A program made the translations under genes and the position numbers. Below, piece by piece: positions 39,231 to 49,807 of a stretch of 64,000 bases of DNA (the stretch's first letter is position 1; the number at the start of each line of letters is the position of its first letter). Origin of the DNA: Sulfurisphaera javensis (lineage in GTDB: Archaea > Thermoproteota > Thermoprotei_A > Sulfolobales > Sulfolobaceae); the NCBI RefSeq assembly GCF_041154675.1, contig NZ_AP031322.1:1240001-1304000 (forward strand), given 5' to 3'. The notes beneath the pieces were generated by a model. The model was not told the DNA's origin and searched no databases. It saw nothing but the letters and a program-made list of their open reading frames with translations.

Positions 39231-39593
39231 ATGCTTGGTGTCTTACTAGTTTTACATGGAAGTAAAATAAAAGAGTGGCAAGATGTGGCTATTCAATATG
39301 CTAATCTGTTAAGAAAATATTTTGATTTAGTTGAATATGGTTTTATAGAATTTAATCAGCCTAGTATAACTGAAGCAGCTAAAAATCTTGTAGCTAAAGG
39401 AGCGGATACAATTGTTGTTGTTCCATTACTTTTTGCTGCTGGAACTCATTTTAAGAGAGATATACCAAAACAGTTAGAAGAAATAAAGGGTGTAAAAATA
39501 ATTATTGCTGATCCTATAGGAATAGATAAAAGAGTTGCTGAGATCTTGAAAGAGAGAGTTGAAGAAAGTTTACGTAGCTCCGGAGGCCAATAG
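39231..39593 (+). CDS. cbiX: Sirohydrochlorin cobaltochelatase-like protein, short CbiX
   Basis: 120 residues, the single-domain CbiX(S) size. VLLVLHGSK holds the metal-binding His (residue 9), and [18 protein letters not shown] holds the second. It inserts Co (or Ni/Fe) into sirohydrochlorin for cobalamin or sirohaem. cbiA lies at 42799. Convergent with rps15, overlapping by 24 bases. Confidence 0.9.
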   Translation: MLGVLLVLHGSKIKEWQDVAIQYANLLRKYFDLVEYGFIEFNQPSITEAAKNLVAKGADTIVVVPLLFAAGTHFKRDIPKQLEEIKGVKIIIADPIGIDKRVAEILKERVEESLRSSGGQ

Positions 39594-40028
39594 TTCTGCT
39601 TTTTCTGGCTCGTATTTCCACTCCATTGGTAATTTTCCTACTCTTTTATAATACTCAGCCAATCTTCTTATTTTGGACTCGATCTCCTCTAATCCTCTTT
39701 TAGCTTTTTTATCTTTAGGATGTTCAAAAAGATGTCTTCTCACGTTTGCAGCCTTCCTAATCAAGTTAAATAGATCTTCAGGGATCTTTGGTGCTAATCC
39801 TTTCTCTTCAAGAATAGTAGTTATTTTTTTACCAGTAATTTGTTTTACTAGAGGAACTCCATATTGATCTCTAAGAATTAATCCTATCATACTTGGAGAG
39901 TATCCTTTCTTAGCTAATTCTTCTACTAGTAATTCTACTTCCTCTCTAGTAAACCTTACCCACTTTGGGGCACCACTTCTAACGGGTCTTGTTGAATGCG
40001 ATTTACCGTTAGGTCTTTTCTTGTTCAC
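39570..40028 (-). CDS. rps15: Small ribosomal subunit protein uS15
   Basis: 152 residues with the archaeal N-terminal extension ([20 protein letters not shown]) and the uS15 core ([49 protein letters not shown]). Six bases downstream of the methionine synthase gene. Confidence 0.95.
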   Translation of the reverse strand: MNKKRPNGKSHSTRPVRSGAPKWVRFTREEVELLVEELAKKGYSPSMIGLILRDQYGVPLVKQITGKKITTILEEKGLAPKIPEDLFNLIRKAANVRRHLFEHPKDKKAKRGLEEIESKIRRLAEYYKRVGKLPMEWKYEPEKAELLASGAT

Positions 40029-40034
40029 AATACT

Positions 40035-41051
40035 TCACCTATTTACTAATGGCTTTAACGAAGTAGTATTATAACCCTTATTTTTAAGTTCTTCTCTTAT
40101 AATCTTTGTTCCTTTTACCATGTTAACTAGTTTTTGAAATGCTATCTTTCTTGGCAATAATTTGAGTCCACAGTCTGGATTTACCCATATCATTTCTGGC
40201 TTAAAATAATTCAGTAGCATTCTCAAGTCTTTAGCAACTTCTTCAGCAGTTTCAACTCTCCTATTATGCACATCAATTACACCAACTCCTATTTCTCTAT
40301 CCCATTTAGTAAATAGCTTTACTGGTTCATAGTTATAGTTCTTTAATGCAAGATTTATTTGATCTACATTTAATTTATCTAGGTAAGGTTCTAGGTACTT
40401 ATATTCACCATAACAGACATGCATAACAACCTTCACATTGATACCTTTTATAGACTCATTAACTGCTTCTATTGCCCATTCAACTTCATCTTTATGAGTA
40501 TGTATAGCTGGCTCATCAACTTGAATAATTTTAGCTCCAGCCTCTATGAGGTTTTTAATTTCTATATTAATCACTTTTGCTAAATCAAAAGCTAAATCCC
40601 TTTTGTTTTTATAGTACTCATTATAAGACCATTCAGCGATTGTATAAGGACCTGTTATAGTTATTTTTAGGTTTTCTGTATACGATGCTGACTTTGCGAA
40701 GAGAAATTCATCTACTAACATTGGTTTTATATATTCTACTTTTCCAACAACTGATGGTTTCCTATAATAATTAGTTCCCCAAACTCTTACTGGACCATAA
40801 AATTTAAATCCAGCTAATCTCTCCGCAAAGAACTCTACCATTTCATCTCTTCTCATCTCTCCATCAGTTGGTACATCAACCCCAGCTATTTGATGGTCTC
40901 TTAATACTGTGACTACAGCATCATCAAAAGCTTCTTGTAAGTCTTCGTCTGATATTTTGCCGAGTTTATGTAATCTAATTGCTTCTCTTAGCCATTTAGG
41001 TCTGGGATAACTACCTATAACTGTAGTAGGAAGAATTGGTAGCTCATCCAT
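40035..41051 (-). CDS. metE: Core methionine synthase (MetE C-terminal type)
   Basis: 338 residues, the archaeal form lacking the N-terminal MetE half. It methylates homocysteine with a zinc-activated thiolate. Ligands: H211 and C213 (MHVCYGE), C294 ([10 protein letters not shown]). The Glu ligand of bacterial MetE reads Ala in [12 protein letters not shown] by my alignment. [14 protein letters not shown] and VDEPAIHTH are typical. Such core enzymes probably take methyl from a carrier other than methyl-folate. It overlaps a MetE-like paralogue upstream by 8 bases. Confidence 0.88.
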   Translation of the reverse strand: MDELPILPTTVIGSYPRPKWLREAIRLHKLGKISDEDLQEAFDDAVVTVLRDHQIAGVDVPTDGEMRRDEMVEFFAERLAGFKFYGPVRVWGTNYYRKPSVVGKVEYIKPMLVDEFLFAKSASYTENLKITITGPYTIAEWSYNEYYKNKRDLAFDLAKVINIEIKNLIEAGAKIIQVDEPAIHTHKDEVEWAIEAVNESIKGINVKVVMHVCYGEYKYLEPYLDKLNVDQINLALKNYNYEPVKLFTKWDREIGVGVIDVHNRRVETAEEVAKDLRMLLNYFKPEMIWVNPDCGLKLLPRKIAFQKLVNMVKGTKIIREELKNKGYNTTSLKPLVNR

Positions 41052-42012
41052 TCATTATCATCTCCTTAGCTTTTTGTAATAGTTTAAATTTTTTCTGGAC
41101 TATTATTTCTGGTATAAAGTCATTAAATGAAGAATTTCCTATTATGAGTCTTTCAATTCCCTTTTCCTCTGCAGTGTTAACTATCCTTTTTATAGTTACT
41201 ATTTTTTCCATCTTAGTTGTTCTAGAATCTAAAACTCCAAAGTAAATCTGTTTTCCTTTCAATAGCTGATAAAGTCTTCCAAGTTTATTTTTGTTGTTTT
41301 CTGTTACGTCAAATCCATATATGTTTGCTGGGATCTTCATATAATACTCAATTCTATCGAAGTCTATGTCAAAATAGGATAATAGATGAACTTCATAATT
41401 TATATTTGCTAACATAGACTTGTAAATTTCTGGTAATAATTCAAGAATTTCTTTCTTTATTCCTTTTTGAAAAATTGAAGGTTCATGAATTTCTATTATA
41501 TCGCTTCTTATGTTAGAAAGCAAAGAGTTTACCGCATTAGCATAATCTCTCATAAGTTCTTCCTCGTTTTTATAATATTGGTTTTCAGAAAGCTTAAGAA
41601 AAGTTAGTGGACCTAAAATTACTGCTTTTAATTTTATTCCATGACTTTTTGCAAGTTCGTTTGCTTTTTCAAAGTATTTAATATAATTGTTATCTTCTTT
41701 GTAAGTTAGCTTATTTTTTATTACTATTTGTCTGTAATAGAAATTATTATCAAAAAATCTTGTCAGACTTTCTTTTTGCACATTGCTTAGAAAAGAATAT
41801 GTTAAATCTTCTATATCATCCCACTCAATCATGCTGTCCGTAGAAAAATCTACCTTAAAGTCTTTCATCATAGAGAAGAAACTGTTCATAAATTTATATA
41901 TTTCTTCTTGAAATTTCTCTTCAGATATTTTCCCATTATTTCTTTTTGATATTATTTTTGCTATTTTTATTGGTTTTGGATAACTTCCAATTAACGCAGT
42001 TTCTAACTTCAT
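41044..42012 (-). CDS. MetE-fold paralogue lacking zinc cysteines
   Basis: 322 residues, homologous in outline to the gene downstream (start [35 protein letters not shown]). The zinc-site positions have changed: the H-x-C motif reads HLLSY and the last Cys region reads GNSSFND, so two ligands are missing. It may act as the second half of a two-subunit enzyme, binding the methyl donor as the N-terminal half of MetE does. It directly follows pcna3 and is coupled to metE. Confidence 0.75.
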   Translation of the reverse strand: MKLETALIGSYPKPIKIAKIISKRNNGKISEEKFQEEIYKFMNSFFSMMKDFKVDFSTDSMIEWDDIEDLTYSFLSNVQKESLTRFFDNNFYYRQIVIKNKLTYKEDNNYIKYFEKANELAKSHGIKLKAVILGPLTFLKLSENQYYKNEEELMRDYANAVNSLLSNIRSDIIEIHEPSIFQKGIKKEILELLPEIYKSMLANINYEVHLLSYFDIDFDRIEYYMKIPANIYGFDVTENNKNKLGRLYQLLKGKQIYFGVLDSRTTKMEKIVTIKRIVNTAEEKGIERLIIGNSSFNDFIPEIIVQKKFKLLQKAKEMIMNG

Positions 42013-42749
42013 TAAGATAATTTGGGGGCAAGCAAATAAGTAACTTTCCCCCCTCCTTCCATATTGAATTCAAGTTGCATAGGTTTTTGCTCCGCAAACG
42101 CTACCTTAACATAGTCCGAAAGTTTTGTGAGTGAAATTATATCATTTAAATATTCTATATCATACGATGATGAAGATTCCTTATTAAATTCTATTTCAGC
42201 TAGGCTTCCAGTTTCTTTTGAAAATTCTACTTCAACTTTATTTTCGCCTTCTCCTCTAACAACCACTTTCTCTTCATTAGCAGTTATTGATAAAGTATCT
42301 GATACCTCGGCTATTTCACCAATTGCATTTTTAAATCCGCTAGCATTTATTGAAGCTTTTATATCAAATTCTAGATTTATTTCAGGTACCTCAGGTGGTA
42401 ATACTTCCAAGTTATTAACGTTAAACACTCTATTGAGAGCACCACTTAATGTTAATTTAACAATCTCTGGAGAGTCCGCTTCAATAACAATCTCTTCTTT
42501 TCTTTTAGCCGCTTTAAGAAGCTTGCTCATGTACTGAGTATTAAAGCCGAATTTGAACTCTTCTGGGACATCATATTCTTTGAAAATTTCTTTTGGTAAG
42601 TCAATCTTTATGAGAGAAATATGAGCCTTATCTATTGCTATTAACTGTATCCCATCTGGCTTTATATCAAATAGTGCTTCATCAACAAGTTTAAGTAAAG
42701 CTTGAACTATTGCTTTTAAATCTCTCACATCATCATAAACTATTCGCAT
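42012..42749 (-). CDS. pcn: PCNA sliding clamp subunit (PCNA3-type)
   Basis: 245 residues from the ATG at 42749; the upstream open frame is not coding. Two PCNA folds, from [25 protein letters not shown] to [16 protein letters not shown]. Sulfolobales use a heterotrimer of three PCNAs; sequence and position match PCNA3. The stop overlaps the next ATG by one base. It is divergent from cbiA. Confidence 0.93.
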   Translation of the reverse strand: MRIVYDDVRDLKAIVQALLKLVDEALFDIKPDGIQLIAIDKAHISLIKIDLPKEIFKEYDVPEEFKFGFNTQYMSKLLKAAKRKEEIVIEADSPEIVKLTLSGALNRVFNVNNLEVLPPEVPEINLEFDIKASINASGFKNAIGEIAEVSDTLSITANEEKVVVRGEGENKVEVEFSKETGSLAEIEFNKESSSSYDIEYLNDIISLTKLSDYVKVAFAEQKPMQLEFNMEGGGKVTYLLAPKLS

Positions 42750-42798
42750 ATTCACTTTCCCAAATTTATTTAATCTAATCACTTTCTTATTTTTTCTT

Positions 42799-44106
42799 AT
42801 GGAGTTTCCTCGTATAATCATTTCTTCAGATAGGAGCGATTCTGGTAAGACTTTAATTTCCTCAGCTTTAATGAAAATTTTATCTAAAAAGATGAAAGTC
42901 AGAGGATTTAAAGTAGGTCCTGATTTTATTGACCCCAAGTACCACAAAATAGCCTCTGGTTCACCTTCAATTAATCTTGATTTGTGGTTAATGGGTAAGG
43001 AAGGCGTAATAAAAAGCTTAGTGAAATATGGTAAAGGTTATGATATAGGAATCATTGAAGGCGTAATGGGACTTTATGATGGTATAGATACAAATTATAG
43101 CACTTATGAACTTTCAAAAGTTTCTGGAACTCCAATAATTTTAGTTCTGAATTGTAGTAATGTAAGCAGTACCATAGGAGCAATAGTAAAAGGCCTAAAA
43201 GAATACAAAAATGTAAATATCCTAGGAGTGATATTTAATCAGATTGGTTCAGAGACTCACTATAATTATTGCAAAAATTCTGTAAATGAAGTAGAAGTAC
43301 TAGGCTATGTAAAGTATGATAAACGATTTGTAGTTCCTTCTAGGCACTTAGGACTTTACACTACTGAAGATTATAGGGAAGCTAATGATACTTTAAACAT
43401 AATTGCAGAAGAGATAGAGAATTCAATAGATATCGATAAAATAATTGAAATAGCAAAAAATGCTGAGACATTACCAGATATTTTTGAAGAGGAAGATAAG
43501 AGAGTAAATAAAGGTAAAGCTGCTATAGCGTATGATTCAGCATTTAATTTTTACTATGAAGAAAATATAGATTTACTTAGAAAAAAGTATGAAATAGAGT
43601 TCTTTAGTCCTATTATGAATGAACAAGTGGATAAAGATGTTGAATTAATTTATATTGGTGGTGGCTATCCCGAATTACATCTGAAAGAATTAGAAAATGC
43701 TACTAAAACCAAGAGCTGGATTAAAAAAGAAGCAGAAAAAGGAACTAAAATTTTAGCAGAATGTGGCGGTTTAATGTATTTATCGAGAGAGATTATAGAA
43801 GATAAAAGTTATAATATGGTAAATTTATTTGACATTAGCATAAAAGCCAAAGATAAATTAACCATAGGTTATACAGAATTGGAGACTTTGTATGACAATA
43901 TATTAAGCAAACAAGGTGAAATAATTAGGGGTCATGAATTTCATGTATCTAAGGCCATAAACGTAGGATTAGATGTAAAATTTTCATTAAAAAACAGGGT
44001 AGGAAAAGGCATTTGGGAAAGAAAAGATGGAGCTACAGTTTATAACGTGTTAGCTTCATATTCTCATTTTCATTTTTCAACTACTAGAGGATTGTTGTCT
44101 TCTTAA
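42799..44106 (+). CDS. cbiA: Cobyrinate a,c-diamide synthase
   Basis: 435 residues. ATP-dependent amidation of the corrin ring. N-terminal ATPase with a P-loop [15 protein letters not shown] (about 11-25), [11 protein letters not shown] and [10 protein letters not shown]-terminal class-I glutamine amidotransferase with the nucleophile in [10 protein letters not shown] and the His in YSHFHF. With cbiX it supports cobalamin synthesis or salvage. Confidence 0.93.
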   Translation: MEFPRIIISSDRSDSGKTLISSALMKILSKKMKVRGFKVGPDFIDPKYHKIASGSPSINLDLWLMGKEGVIKSLVKYGKGYDIGIIEGVMGLYDGIDTNYSTYELSKVSGTPIILVLNCSNVSSTIGAIVKGLKEYKNVNILGVIFNQIGSETHYNYCKNSVNEVEVLGYVKYDKRFVVPSRHLGLYTTEDYREANDTLNIIAEEIENSIDIDKIIEIAKNAETLPDIFEEEDKRVNKGKAAIAYDSAFNFYYEENIDLLRKKYEIEFFSPIMNEQVDKDVELIYIGGGYPELHLKELENATKTKSWIKKEAEKGTKILAECGGLMYLSREIIEDKSYNMVNLFDISIKAKDKLTIGYTELETLYDNILSKQGEIIRGHEFHVSKAINVGLDVKFSLKNRVGKGIWERKDGATVYNVLASYSHFHFSTTRGLLSS

Positions 44107-44844
44107 CTCTAGTTTTTTAACTCTGTCTAATACTTCTTCCAGTCTATCTATTTCAGTAGTATATAATCTTATTTTGAAAGGTAATTTTGACGTGGATGAG
44201 TGTATTTCTATATACCTTTTCTCTCTATTTTCACTAATTTCTGCGTTTACTAAGTGTCTTGAATGTAAGAATATTCCGCTTTTATCAGTTGAAAGTATCC
44301 CTTTTTCAGTTATTTTATAACTTTGAGGTGCCATAACTTCCATCATTTGTACTTTTACTAATCTTCTATAGACAAACATGTTAAACAAGAATAATGCTTC
44401 AAAATATGCTATATACACTAATAATCTTTCATAACCGATTACACCGTTTACAATTTTTAATAGTACCTCATCGTAAAATACAAAAATCGCTATAATATAT
44501 ATTATCATGTACATAAATGATTTAAAGTTAGCCATTGCAAATTCTTGCATTTTCCTCATATATTCCTCGTCTTTTTGAAGTATTTCCCCAGCTTTCTTTT
44601 CTTCAAAAAGGGTTCTAGCATTAGTGATATCAGATAAATATTTCCTCTCGCTTAATAACGGATTACTTCTCATTGTCATAACGCTGGTAATTCCCAAGAT
44701 AACAATTATATAAAGAATATATACGGGTAAGAAATATTGAGGATATAATGATAGTACGAATGATAATACTATCATTAGTGCTTGAGATATTAGTATCATT
44801 TTCCAATTGTAAGGATTAGGGTATCCTTGGGGATAGGTAGACAT
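44077..44844 (-). CDS. Membrane protein (DUF2208-like)
   Basis: 255 residues. Four hydrophobic segments (about 16-33, 38-56, 106-125, 138-158) precede a soluble C-terminal domain with [38 protein letters not shown]. Archaea-specific, role unknown. Divergent from a small secreted or membrane protein gene; the two ATG codons overlap. Confidence 0.65.
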   Translation of the reverse strand: MSTYPQGYPNPYNWKMILISQALMIVLSFVLSLYPQYFLPVYILYIIVILGITSVMTMRSNPLLSERKYLSDITNARTLFEEKKAGEILQKDEEYMRKMQEFAMANFKSFMYMIIYIIAIFVFYDEVLLKIVNGVIGYERLLVYIAYFEALFLFNMFVYRRLVKVQMMEVMAPQSYKITEKGILSTDKSGIFLHSRHLVNAEISENREKRYIEIHSSTSKLPFKIRLYTTEIDRLEEVLDRVKKLELRRQQSSSS

Positions 44845-45385
44845 GCCTAATATTAATATCTTTATTACCTTAATAAATATGTGTTTACTTGTTCTTGTTT
44901 TATTATCTTTACCAACATCATCAATGACTCTAATTAGTCACTATACTTATAATATTCCAGCAACTAATAATATCTTAAATATCTATGTTATCGAAAATTA
45001 TAAAAATATCCCTCTTAAGATAGACGTTATATTTAATTTAACTTATGTTGCTATATGCATATTTAATAATTCAAAATTAAATATTACATACACAAATAAT
45101 TCAATATTACAAAAGCCACTCATAAGTGTTTCTAATAACAAAACATTAATCGAAGTAACTTATCTATTCGCATCCAACATGACATTAATCATATCTTCAC
45201 AATCACAAATGGTAAAGATAATTGGAAATGTAAGTTATATAAACGAATCAGTAGTGTCTTTACCATCTTATATAGATTCTAGTAATTCTTCAAATGATTA
45301 TAATCTAGCTTATACTGTATATATATTAATATTAATAATTTCAGTGATAATGTTTATTATACTTAGGAGATATAAAGGTCATTAG
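44843..45385 (+). CDS. Membrane-anchored extracellular protein, unknown
   Basis: 180 residues. N-terminal hydrophobic signal or anchor (about 5-25), an Asn/Ser/Thr-rich outer domain with many N-glycosylation sequons (NLT, NNS, NIT, NMT, NVS), and a C-terminal membrane helix (about 155-173) followed by RRYKGH. This is the usual form of a glycosylated Sulfolobus cell-surface protein. Function unknown. Confidence 0.65.
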   Translation: MPNINIFITLINMCLLVLVLLSLPTSSMTLISHYTYNIPATNNILNIYVIENYKNIPLKIDVIFNLTYVAICIFNNSKLNITYTNNSILQKPLISVSNNKTLIEVTYLFASNMTLIISSQSQMVKIIGNVSYINESVVSLPSYIDSSNSSNDYNLAYTVYILILIISVIMFIILRRYKGH

Positions 45386-45420
45386 TATATACGCTTTTAT
45401 ATTTTTGATTTAATGTATTT

Positions 45421-46080
45421 GTGATGATACTAAAATCGGAACTAAGGAAAAATCTTGAAGAAGGACTTCCAGTGCTAATATATGATTTCGATGGAAGAGA
45501 AGAAGAAGTTGATATGATGTTTTATGGTGGAAAAATAACGTGGAAAAGTATAAACTTGTTAAGAAAAGACGCTGGGGGACTAATATGTTACGTTACTACA
45601 GAAAATTACGGCAAAAAATTAGGCTTAGACTTTATGGTTAATATAGTTAAAGAAAAATATCCTAATTTAGCTAAAAAACCAGTTTATGGTGATGAGCCAG
45701 CCTTTTCACTTTGGGTCAATCATGTAGCAACAAGAACTGGGATAAATGATTATGATAGGGCGAAAACAATTAATGAACTTCATAATGTTATTTCACTTAT
45801 AAACCAAGATGAAACCTTAGCTAGAGAAAAATTTGAAAAGGAGTTTTATTCACCAGGCCATGTGCCGATTTTGCTTTCTAGAGGTTTAAATAAGAGAAAA
45901 GGTCATACGGAGTTAAGTATATCTCTGCTTGAGTATGTAGGGCTAGAAAAAAGTGCAGTCATTGCAGAAATGCTTGATGATGGAAAAAGCATGAGTAAGG
46001 AGAAAGCATTAAGATACGCAAAATATAATGGATTTCTATTCATTGAAGGAAATGAAATTCTAAAAGAGGTGTCATTATGA
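45421..46080 (+). CDS. ribB: 3,4-Dihydroxy-2-butanone 4-phosphate synthase
   Basis: 219 residues. It forms the four-carbon unit of riboflavin from ribulose 5-phosphate. Motifs: VLIYDFDGREEEVDM (Asp/Glu for Mg), GGLICYVTTEN, SPGHVPILLSRGL and KGHTELSISLLEYV. First gene of a five-gene riboflavin operon; GTG at 45421 or ATG three bases later. ATGA overlap with ribC. Confidence 0.93.
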   Translation: MMILKSELRKNLEEGLPVLIYDFDGREEEVDMMFYGGKITWKSINLLRKDAGGLICYVTTENYGKKLGLDFMVNIVKEKYPNLAKKPVYGDEPAFSLWVNHVATRTGINDYDRAKTINELHNVISLINQDETLAREKFEKEFYSPGHVPILLSRGLNKRKGHTELSISLLEYVGLEKSAVIAEMLDDGKSMSKEKALRYAKYNGFLFIEGNEILKEVSL

Positions 46081-46541
46081 GGAAATATGGAGTTGTTGAT
46101 ACTACGTTTTCAAGGGTAGATATGGGGAGTATAGCAATTAAAGTTATAAGATCTGAGGATCCAGATGCCGAAATAATTAGGTACACAGTACCTGGAATTA
46201 AAGATATGCCAGTAGCTGCTAAAAGGTTATTAGATGAGGGTTGTGACGGTGTTATAACATTAGGTTGGGTAGGAAAGACTATGTTAGATAAATATAGTTA
46301 CTTAGCTACGAGTATTGGGCTTATCATGACTCAAATATTAACTTCTAGACATATAATAGATGTTACAGTTCATGAGGATGAAGTTGATGATGAAGAGAAA
46401 CTTAAGGAGTTAGCCATAGATAGAACTACAAAACATGCTAAAAACTTAGTTAGATTAGTGAGAGATGGAAAAAATGCTTTAACTCCTTATGCTGGGAAAG
46501 GTTTGAGGCAGGGTTATGAAAATGCAGGACCAATCGATTAA
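46077..46541 (+). CDS. ribC: Riboflavin synthase, archaeal RibC type
   Basis: 154 residues, related in fold to lumazine synthase, unlike bacterial riboflavin synthase. Motifs: [38 protein letters not shown], and [10 protein letters not shown]. It makes riboflavin by dismutation of two lumazines. The end overlaps ribH by 26 bases. Confidence 0.92.
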   Translation: MRKYGVVDTTFSRVDMGSIAIKVIRSEDPDAEIIRYTVPGIKDMPVAAKRLLDEGCDGVITLGWVGKTMLDKYSYLATSIGLIMTQILTSRHIIDVTVHEDEVDDEEKLKELAIDRTTKHAKNLVRLVRDGKNALTPYAGKGLRQGYENAGPID

Positions 46542-46989
46542 TCTAGGAATAGTAGTTGCTGAATTTAATTATGACATAACATATTTAATGCTACAACGAG
46601 CAATATCTCATGCTAAATTTTTAGGAGCTAATATTAGGATAGTGTTCAAAGTACCAGGAAGTTATGATATGGCTATAGCAGTAAAAGAATTATTAAAAAG
46701 GGATGATATTGATGCTGTTGTTACATTAGGTGCAGTAATTAAAGGTGAAACTAAGCATGATGAAATAGTGGCTACTCAAGCTGCGAGAAAATTGCTAGAT
46801 TTATCAGTAGAATTTGGTAAGCCAGTTACCTTAGGTATTATAGGTCATGGTGTTACTCATGAACAAGCAGTAGAAAGGATAGAGGAGTATTCTACTAGAG
46901 CTGTAGAGTCAGCAATAAAATTAGCCAAAAGATTGAGAATGTTGCATAATTTACAAATATCTAGAGAAGAGATGGTGATAATAGAATGA
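46516..46989 (+). CDS. ribH: 6,7-Dimethyl-8-ribityllumazine synthase
   Basis: 157 residues. Motifs: [67 protein letters not shown]. Forms lumazine for RibC. ATGA overlap with the GTP cyclohydrolase III gene. Confidence 0.94.
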   Translation: MKMQDQSINLGIVVAEFNYDITYLMLQRAISHAKFLGANIRIVFKVPGSYDMAIAVKELLKRDDIDAVVTLGAVIKGETKHDEIVATQAARKLLDLSVEFGKPVTLGIIGHGVTHEQAVERIEEYSTRAVESAIKLAKRLRMLHNLQISREEMVIIE

Positions 46990-47654
46990 AAATAGCTGAG
47001 ATAAACCTAGAAGGATATAAAGAATGGACTGAAAGTTTAGGTTATGATAGGGAGTGGAAAATACAAAGTTTTCAACATAATTTTTTATCTGAATTAACGC
47101 AGCTAGCTTCAGAGATAAACTCCTTTGCTGTTACTTATAGATACGATTCCTACATATTACTTTTAGACGGCGCCGAAATAAGCAAAATAGATCAAGTCAT
47201 AAGCAAAATAAGAGATCTTTCGCCAGTACCAATCAAAGTATGCTATGGATACGGAAAAACTTTCTTAGAGGCTGAGAAAAATTGTGAACATGGAGAGAAA
47301 ATAAGCGATTTTAACGATGAAAAAATACTAGTCGCTCATTTTGATTTAGATGGTTTTACAAGGAGGAGATATTTGTTTGATGCGTATCTAGAAATATTTG
47401 AAGTTTATAACAAGATATTCAATATTATGCAAAATCTAGGGGGTTTGGCCTATTATTTTGGAGGAGATAATATTGGCGCATTTTTAAATGTAGAAATGTT
47501 AAATCATGTTAAAGACATTGTAGAAAGTATATCTGGGCTAAAAGTTGGAGTAGGAATCGGTAATAATCCAAGAGAAGGCTTAAAAAACGCAGCTAAAGCA
47601 TTACACATTATTAGATTATATAGAGATAGGAAGATTGAAATTGTCCAATCTTAG
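46986..47654 (+). CDS. gch3: GTP cyclohydrolase III
   Basis: 222 residues. It opens GTP to a formylamino-pyrimidine (FAPy), the archaeal entry to riboflavin. The palm-like nucleotide fold is shown by [15 protein letters not shown] and [12 protein letters not shown] (metal residues), repeated from an earlier degenerate half. Its product still bears a formyl group, so a separate deformylase is required. Confidence 0.9.
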   Translation: MKIAEINLEGYKEWTESLGYDREWKIQSFQHNFLSELTQLASEINSFAVTYRYDSYILLLDGAEISKIDQVISKIRDLSPVPIKVCYGYGKTFLEAEKNCEHGEKISDFNDEKILVAHFDLDGFTRRRYLFDAYLEIFEVYNKIFNIMQNLGGLAYYFGGDNIGAFLNVEMLNHVKDIVESISGLKVGVGIGNNPREGLKNAAKALHIIRLYRDRKIEIVQS

Positions 47655-48753
47655 AATAAATCTAGGAGGAATTCTTTTAGGTGAAGAGTTAGAATTAAAA
47701 GAGAACGTAAACGTTGAATTAAGTGAAAATAACGAAATTCTACATGTGGGTAATGGTTATGATTCAAGTGCAATAGACATGAGACAATTTATAATGCTAC
47801 CCCCTTTAATAAATGCTCATACTCATATAGCTGATTTTACTTTTCCAGAAATTGGAATAGATAAAAGCATAAAGGAGTTGGTAGGTGATCCTAACAGTGA
47901 AAAATATAAGTATCTAAAAATCTATTCTAATAAGATTATTGATGGTATAAAGAATTTTGTAATTAAATCATTAAAGTTTGGAATTGTGGGATTAATAGAT
48001 TTTCGTGAAGAAGGAATTATCGGTATAGTAAAAGCCAAAAATGCATTGAAAGAGTTCGTGAATATAAGATATTATGCTCTAGGTAGATTAGATTCTTTCG
48101 ACGAAAAAGAATTAGATAAGTTATCAAAGATAGCTGATGGATATGGTTTACCTGATTTAAAATATCACAATGAAAAAGAGTTAACAAAAATATATCAATA
48201 TTTTTCTGTAAAAATAAGAGCTGTTCATGTAGCTGAAACTAAAAAACAGTATATAAGAGATAATATCGAGAATTTAATTTCAATTTATTCTCCGAATCTT
48301 GTGATTCATGGCACCCACTTCACCGAAGATGAGTTTAATAGCCTCAAGGAGAAAGAAATACCCATAGTATTTTGCCCTAGGAGTAATCTTTGGTTTGGTG
48401 TTGGAGTACCTAATATTGCATTAGCTTATGATTCTGGGGTTAGTGTACTTTTTGGTAGTGATAACGGAAGCTGGATATCTCCAAATCTTTGGAAAGATTT
48501 AGAGCTGGCTTTACTTATAACGAGAATACAAAGACCAGGTAGCAACTATGCAAAAAATATTCTTTTATCGGTAACTGTAAACTCTTATAAATTACTTAAT
48601 ATTGATCTTAGCATAAAAGAAGGCAATAGGACTTATCCTATTTTGATTAAAGGAGAAGAAATTTTTCAAGCTCACGAAAAATATGTAGCGATAATAAAAA
48701 GAGCTTCAGATAATGGTATTTACAGTCTAGGAGCTATCCAAAATATTAGCTGA
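47635..48753 (+). CDS. Amidohydrolase-superfamily protein in the riboflavin operon
   Basis: 372 residues from a TTG. TIM-barrel metal hydrolase: NAHTHIADF (about 56-64), HVAETKKQY (His), VIHGTHFTEDE (His), and LFGSDNGSW (catalytic Asp) follow the deaminase/chlorohydrolase subgroup. It overlaps the GTP cyclohydrolase III gene by 20 bases. A role as deformylase or deaminase of an early riboflavin intermediate is suggested by position only. Tail overlaps pcna1 by 34 bases. Confidence 0.8.
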   Translation: MKLSNLRINLGGILLGEELELKENVNVELSENNEILHVGNGYDSSAIDMRQFIMLPPLINAHTHIADFTFPEIGIDKSIKELVGDPNSEKYKYLKIYSNKIIDGIKNFVIKSLKFGIVGLIDFREEGIIGIVKAKNALKEFVNIRYYALGRLDSFDEKELDKLSKIADGYGLPDLKYHNEKELTKIYQYFSVKIRAVHVAETKKQYIRDNIENLISIYSPNLVIHGTHFTEDEFNSLKEKEIPIVFCPRSNLWFGVGVPNIALAYDSGVSVLFGSDNGSWISPNLWKDLELALLITRIQRPGSNYAKNILLSVTVNSYKLLNIDLSIKEGNRTYPILIKGEEIFQAHEKYVAIIKRASDNGIYSLGAIQNIS

Positions 48754-49466
48754 CCTCCAGAATCAGTAGGAACTTCTATTTTCATCGGTATATTATTTCC
48801 AAATCCAACAGTCACGTTTTGAGAAATAGAACTCACTTTAAGTACGTCTTTTAATACTTCTATACTATATACTGCTTTTGACTGTGATTCTATATTTAGA
48901 GATTTTAAAGGTTTGTCTTGTCTCAAAACTGATCTGTAAGTTTTCCCAGACTCTTCTACGTAAAATACGATACTATCTTCTTCTGCAGATATCTGTACCT
49001 CTTCACCAATCAAACTCAAGTCTCTAGCAATATCTTTTAATACATCACCGTCAGTTGTAAAAGAAGCACTCAAATTTACTTTTGGTTCAGTAAGTTGATC
49101 TATTGACACTTTCTCCCCTTTTATGTATATGTTGCTTCTTGTACCAGTCTTTTCATCCCTTACAGTTACCTTTAATCCTGCTTCTGTTTCTTCAAAAGTA
49201 ACTGTTGCACTTTTCGACTTAGCTTTCCCAAGAATTTTCTTTAAATCATCTATTTTAATCTTTATTCCTTGTGGTTTATCTATCGTATAATCATCAAGAA
49301 ATTCCTTTGAAATCTTCAGTATAACCATTAGTACTTTGTCTTCTGTTAAATACCTTGAAAAAATACTATCTTCAGAGAAATTTAATACAATCTCGTCTGT
49401 AACTTTAAGTAACCCAGATAATAAGGAGTAAAAATCTTTCGCATTGGGATATGTTGCTTTAATCAT
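48720..49466 (-). CDS. pcn: PCNA sliding clamp subunit (PCNA1-type)
   Basis: 248 residues. Begins MIKATYPNAKDFYSLLSGLLKVTDEIVLNFSEDSIFSRYL and ends GGQLIFWIAPRL, as PCNA1 of Sulfolobus. It differs clearly from the clamp at 42012, as expected for a heterotrimer. The ATGA overlap with rpo13 puts clamp and polymerase subunit in one operon. Confidence 0.94.
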   Translation of the reverse strand: MIKATYPNAKDFYSLLSGLLKVTDEIVLNFSEDSIFSRYLTEDKVLMVILKISKEFLDDYTIDKPQGIKIKIDDLKKILGKAKSKSATVTFEETEAGLKVTVRDEKTGTRSNIYIKGEKVSIDQLTEPKVNLSASFTTDGDVLKDIARDLSLIGEEVQISAEEDSIVFYVEESGKTYRSVLRQDKPLKSLNIESQSKAVYSIEVLKDVLKVSSISQNVTVGFGNNIPMKIEVPTDSGGQLIFWIAPRL

Positions 49467-49807
49467 TCTTCTTCATTTGATTTTTGTTGCTTAACTTTTT
49501 TAGTCTTTTTTGCTACCTTTTTCCTTTTCTTCCTATCAGATGCAGAATAATGAGAGGCTAACTCTTCAAACATCTTTTTGGCTTCTTCAATACTAATCTT
49601 ACCATTAAGTAGATTATCCCAGATTTCGGTATTCTTCATTAAAAGTTCTATATCAGCTACACTTAATGCTGGAAGTTCTTCTTCTTCTGTCTCAGCTTCA
49701 ATTTTCTCTTCTTGCTCTTCTTCTTTTGGTGTAAGTTCTTCTTCTGTCTCAGTTTCTGTAGATTCCTCTTCTTCTTTTTCTTTGTCATTTTCTTCCTCAT
49801 CAAACAT
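49463..49807 (-). CDS. rpo13: RNA polymerase subunit Rpo13
   Basis: 114 residues. An acidic, disordered N terminus (Glu/Thr/Asp-rich to about 45), a helix-turn-helix core LSVADIELLMKNTEIWDNLLNGKISIEEAKKMFEEL (long; about 48-83), and a basic Lys-rich tail. The core is almost the same as in Sulfolobus Rpo13, which sits in the polymerase clamp near downstream DNA. Specific to Crenarchaeota. Overlaps its upstream neighbour by one base. Confidence 0.93.
   Translation of the reverse strand: MFDEEENDKEKEEEESTETETEEELTPKEEEQEEKIEAETEEEELPALSVADIELLMKNTEIWDNLLNGKISIEEAKKMFEELASHYSASDRKKRKKVAKKTKKVKQQKSNEEE

Noticed and set aside
42750-42947. N-terminal extension of the PCNA3 frame
   Set aside because: Not similar to any clamp, overlaps the divergent cbiA start, and the ATG at 42749 gives the normal PCNA length.
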